Virus record (IMG/VR): IMGVR_UViG_3300007539_000262
Coordinates: 1-21,906 of that record
Reading direction: 5' to 3' (one strand)
DNA: 21,906 nt
DNA from: a virus
Below are positions 19,566 to 21,906 of the stretch, one piece after another (the first letter of the stretch is position 1; each line of letters begins with the position of its first letter). The notes under the pieces were generated by a model. The model was given only the letters and a program-made list of their open reading frames with translations. It did no database searches and was not told where the DNA came from. The translations under genes and the position numbers were made by a program.

Positions 19566-20006
19566 TCACTCAACGCGAACTAAGTTCTCCTTAAAAATCT
19601 CGTCCCAATCAATGCGCTTGATTGATTTCAATTGGTCAAGGCGCGTAAATTTTTCACCTGGTAAAGACAGTTGGAGATCTTTAATATCACGAGCTGTTTT
19701 AAGACCAACGCCAGGAAGGGCATCTGCGATTTGTCGCGCAGTCGCAGTATTCAGATTAATCCGAACATCAAGTGGAAAAGTCTCTCGCTGCGTAGGCTTT
19801 GGAGGTTTGACACCTTCCGACTCTAACTGAGCTGTCAGTCTTTCTTCTGTACGAATTTTTTCGTTTGTAGCTTCAAGGTGTGGAGTGAGATCTGCCTCGT
19901 CGATGTACAAGACCTCATCTTGTGAATCGAGACACATTACAACGCCATCTCCATGCTTGGAGATCATCTCAACAAGACCACCTGTTAAGCGGTATTGGTA
20001 CAGCAT
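19566..20006 (-). CDS. Helix-hairpin-helix (ComEA-like) protein
   Basis: This 146-aa protein has an N-terminal beta part (residues 1-45, SKHGDGVVMCLDSQDEVLYI), a charged linker, and a C-terminal ComEA-type domain: INLNTATARQIADALPGVGL (83-102), then TARDI, FTRLDQLKSIKRI (120-132) and a closing DEIFKENL. Such domains bind DNA without sequence preference. In this place, just after the head genes, it may handle DNA at the portal or tail entrance, or be a structural protein that uses the fold; this is inference. It is the first gene after the terminator at 20064, so it needs its own promoter; only weak candidates (for example TTGAAA near 20052) are visible. Confidence 0.72.
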   Translation of the reverse strand: MLYQYRLTGGLVEMISKHGDGVVMCLDSQDEVLYIDEADLTPHLEATNEKIRTEERLTAQLESEGVKPPKPTQRETFPLDVRINLNTATARQIADALPGVGLKTARDIKDLQLSLPGEKFTRLDQLKSIKRIDWDEIFKENLVRVE

Positions 20007-20063
20007 CCTGCTAAATTAAGTCTTCGCTTAGCTTAACAAACTAATCCCATAGTTTCAACCCAT

Positions 20064-20089
20064 GAAAAAACGGGTCCCGAAGGACCCGT
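20064..20089 (-). terminator. Rho-independent terminator after the head genes
   Basis: ACGGGTCC and GGACCCGT (20070-20089) form a perfect 8-bp GC-rich stem with a four-base loop, followed on the minus strand by a run of T (complement of 20065-20070). It lies 22 bases after the stop of the 272-aa head protein and ends the capsid transcript. Confidence 0.88.
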
Positions 20090-20111
20090 CATTTCAACTT
20101 TTAAGCGGAGG

Positions 20112-20930
20112 TCAGCTGTCGCTACCGCCCACTTGGGAAGCGAAATCAATGAACTCGTTGATGGTCTCCCAACCAGCAGCGGCGGCAGGACGCAGGTAGT
20201 TCACGCGGCACACCAGATAGCCAGCCTTGCCAGCATCGGAATCAGTCTGACTGATGAACACACCGTCGCCGTCGACAGTGGTGGAGGTCACACCGTTGAC
20301 GTTGAACACCTTGAAGGTGGTGTCAGCGGTAACCTTGTAGAACATCGAGTTCGCAGCATCCTGGTCGTCGATACCAGCAGTGGTAACGGTAGTCCAGAAG
20401 GGCAGGTCGGCGACAGTAGTGTCGTCCAGACCTTGAGCAAACAGCGAGCTGGTGGCGGAAACAATCGAGCTAGCGGCGGCGAGACCGTTGGCTTGGGTAG
20501 CAGGAACACCGAAAGGAGCGCCAGCATTGTTAGGACCGAGCAGCAGACCTTCAGTAGAGGTACCACCGATGTCAGCAGTCACAGGGGAGGCGGGGAAACC
20601 AGCCAGACCACCGGAAGGCAGGTCCTGAGCCACAGCGACAGAAGCGCCGTAGATGTAAGCGGGACGAGCAGCGGTAGCTTTCACCACCAGAGAGGTGCGG
20701 TTGTCACGCACGCGATCATCAGGACGACGATCAGGCGAGGGGACGATGATGTCGAAGCTCTTGTAGGAAGCTTTGTCTGCGGCAAGGTTAGTAATCTTGA
20801 CGTAGCCAATCAGCTCATAAGCCTCGACGCCAGGCCAGGCATAAACACCTTCGGTGTTATACGAGGAGAGGCGGTTGATTTGGTTGCCGGGCTGGAGAAT
20901 TGCACCGGCGTCTTCTTTGTAAGCAGCCAT
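20112..20930 (-). CDS. Abundant head protein (decoration or minor capsid candidate)
   Basis: This 272-aa protein starts MAAYKEDAGAILQPGNQINR after a strong GGAGG site ten bases upstream. It is Ala/Gly/Thr/Ser-rich, beta-type, with one Cys near the end (VCRVNYLRPAAAAGW) and no membrane segment. It follows the capsid gene directly and precedes a strong terminator, a place typical for a decoration or second major head protein. Codon use is strict: from 20133 to 20930 no TTA, CTA or TCA codon appears, which leaves the opposite strand open as well. This bias, with high GC, suggests strong expression. The family is not recognised from motifs. Confidence 0.7.
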   Translation of the reverse strand: MAAYKEDAGAILQPGNQINRLSSYNTEGVYAWPGVEAYELIGYVKITNLAADKASYKSFDIIVPSPDRRPDDRVRDNRTSLVVKATAARPAYIYGASVAVAQDLPSGGLAGFPASPVTADIGGTSTEGLLLGPNNAGAPFGVPATQANGLAAASSIVSATSSLFAQGLDDTTVADLPFWTTVTTAGIDDQDAANSMFYKVTADTTFKVFNVNGVTSTTVDGDGVFISQTDSDAGKAGYLVCRVNYLRPAAAAGWETINEFIDFASQVGGSDS

Positions 20931-20949
20931 TAGTTAGGTTCCTCCTTTA

Positions 20950-21906
20950 TCACTCAACGATGGTAAAGGCAGTGGTCACGAAGTCCTTATTCAGGTTCGC
21001 GAAACCGGCGTACAGCTGCCAAATCAGGATGATAAAGCGGCTGAAGTCGTCGTTGTTGTTGATGAGCACCTGAGCGTTAGGACCGCCGATACCCACGCCG
21101 ACAGCCTGAGGACCGAAGAACAGACCAGCAGGGGTAGTGCGGGTTGAAGCACCGCCACCGCTACCGATGTCAACGGAAATACTCTTGTCGGGGAAGTTGG
21201 TGGACTCGAAGAAACGAACACCTTCGAACACGAAGCCAGAAGGCATCACAGGTTCGCCAGCCAGGAACTGAGCCTGACCATACTGACCGCCACCATAGAT
21301 AGCTGCGTTAGGAGCCATCATGCCGAGCAGCGGGTTAGGTCCGCCAGTGCCAGGATAACGTGCCACTTCGCGGAAGCCCTGGTCAGCACGCAGGTCCTTC
21401 ATAAAGGAAGGATCAGCAATACAACGGTAGTAACCGTCGGCAAACACTGGGGTGTTACGCTTACGCAGCTGCTTCACAACTTCAAGAAGGTCAGTCTTGA
21501 CGTTGAACTTGAAGCGCTCAGAAGCATACTCAGTAGCGGAGTAGCTGTTCAGGCTGGTGGACGAAGCCTTGGTCTTACCGTTGGGGTAGTAGTAGCCACC
21601 CTGGCTATCGGAAGCGGCGCCACGGGACTCAGCTTTGAACAGCTCGTCCAGGAACACGCGATCACGCCAGCGGCGATAATCGTCCAGCAGTGTCAGCGAA
21701 CCGATGGACTGGTGGAACATGTTGAGGTTCCCGGTGTCCAGCAGCAGACGCTGAGCAGTCATCAGAGTCTCACGAGCAATCTTGAAGGTGCTCGGGAGAG
21801 TGGTGTTATTCGGGTCAGCAGGGCCGGTGTACTCACGCAGAGACACAAGCACCTTATCCTTCACGATGGACCGGCTGTTAGCAGTACCGATGGTTTGATC
21901 CTGGGT
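20950..21906 (-). CDS. Major capsid protein, N4-gp56-like candidate (5' end outside window)
   Basis: The frame is open to the right edge: upstream of a GTG at 21864, 14 more codons (TQDQTIGTANSRSI) read without a stop, so the true start is outside. The visible 318 residues include KVLVSLREYTGPADP (5-19 from the GTG), RLLLDTGNLNMFHQSIGSLT, then YRCIADPSFMKDLRADQGFR, VARYPGTG and FVFEGVRFFESTNFP. This order, an N-terminal arm, an ADP-x-FM-x-DLR segment and a G(V/I)-x-FFES strand, is what I recall of N4-gp56-type HK97-fold capsid proteins in cyanophages. Codon use is GC-rich as in the next gene, with which it shares the terminator at 20064-20089. Capsid function is favoured by position, expression signs and this pattern. 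Confidence 0.75.
   Translation of the reverse strand, partial: TQDQTIGTANSRSIVKDKVLVSLREYTGPADPNNTTLPSTFKIARETLMTAQRLLLDTGNLNMFHQSIGSLTLLDDYRRWRDRVFLDELFKAESRGAASDSQGGYYYPNGKTKASSTSLNSYSATEYASERFKFNVKTDLLEVVKQLRKRNTPVFADGYYRCIADPSFMKDLRADQGFREVARYPGTGGPNPLLGMMAPNAAIYGGGQYGQAQFLAGEPVMPSGFVFEGVRFFESTNFPDKSISVDIGSGGGASTRTTPAGLFFGPQAVGVGIGGPNAQVLINNNDDFSRFIILIWQLYAGFANLNKDFVTTAFTIVE

Noticed and set aside
20133-20933. A 266-aa plus-strand open frame opposite the 272-aa head gene
   Set aside because: Its codons are exact complements of the sense codons, so it follows from the head gene's lack of TTA, CTA and TCA. The minus-strand gene has the strong ribosome-binding site and the terminator.

Overview
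The window looks like part of the late region of a tailed double-stranded DNA phage that infects a cyanobacterium (a cyanophage). The signs are a large capsid gene at the right edge, a long run of virion, tail-fibre and lysis genes on the minus strand, small tRNA genes without encoded CCA, HNH endonucleases beside the tRNAs, and several small proteins that I recognise from memory as cyanophage-type families. One small gene resembles NblA, a cyanobacterial phycobilisome-degradation protein. No database search was run, so all family assignments rest on motifs.

Layout in the direction of transcription (right to left, minus strand): (1) a major capsid gene cut by the right edge, a second abundant-looking head protein, and an intrinsic terminator at 20064-20089; (2) a helix-hairpin-helix protein, an uncharacterised protein, a lytic transglycosylase and an M15-type peptidase, followed by small neck/tail-type proteins including a DUF5872-like protein and a cysteine-rich HiPIP-like protein; (3) a broken small basic gene (15704-15875) and two larger structural proteins that share a repeated beta domain, one of which carries a SWIM-like zinc motif; (4) a tail-fibre/adhesin block (6409-12513) ending in a fibre with an S74 chaperone domain; (5) a lysis block with a holin-like protein and a GH24+C39 two-domain endolysin, then two small helical proteins; (6) after the tRNA island, an HNH gene, several small genes, an NblA-like gene and a second, divergent GH24-like protein with a changed catalytic site. 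A further minus-strand gene runs off the left edge.

Three groups of genes oppose the minus-strand block: 196-658 (a MazG/DUF1599-like protein and a 57-aa ORF), the tRNA island 3129-4379 (tRNA-Leu, tRNA-Gly, HNH, a 67-aa protein, about 440 bases of hairpin-rich noncoding DNA, tRNA-Pro), and a single coiled-coil protein at 11839.

The most interesting items are a promoter-like octamer TTAGAATA (or its 7-base core) found 20-26 bases before four start codons, including a divergent pair; the hairpin-rich noncoding stretch 3868-4306; the SWIM-like and HiPIP-like cysteine motifs in probable virion proteins; the frameshifted basic gene; and a structural gene whose coding signal runs 24 codons upstream of any usual start codon. 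I found no CRISPR array, insertion sequence, rRNA or replication origin.
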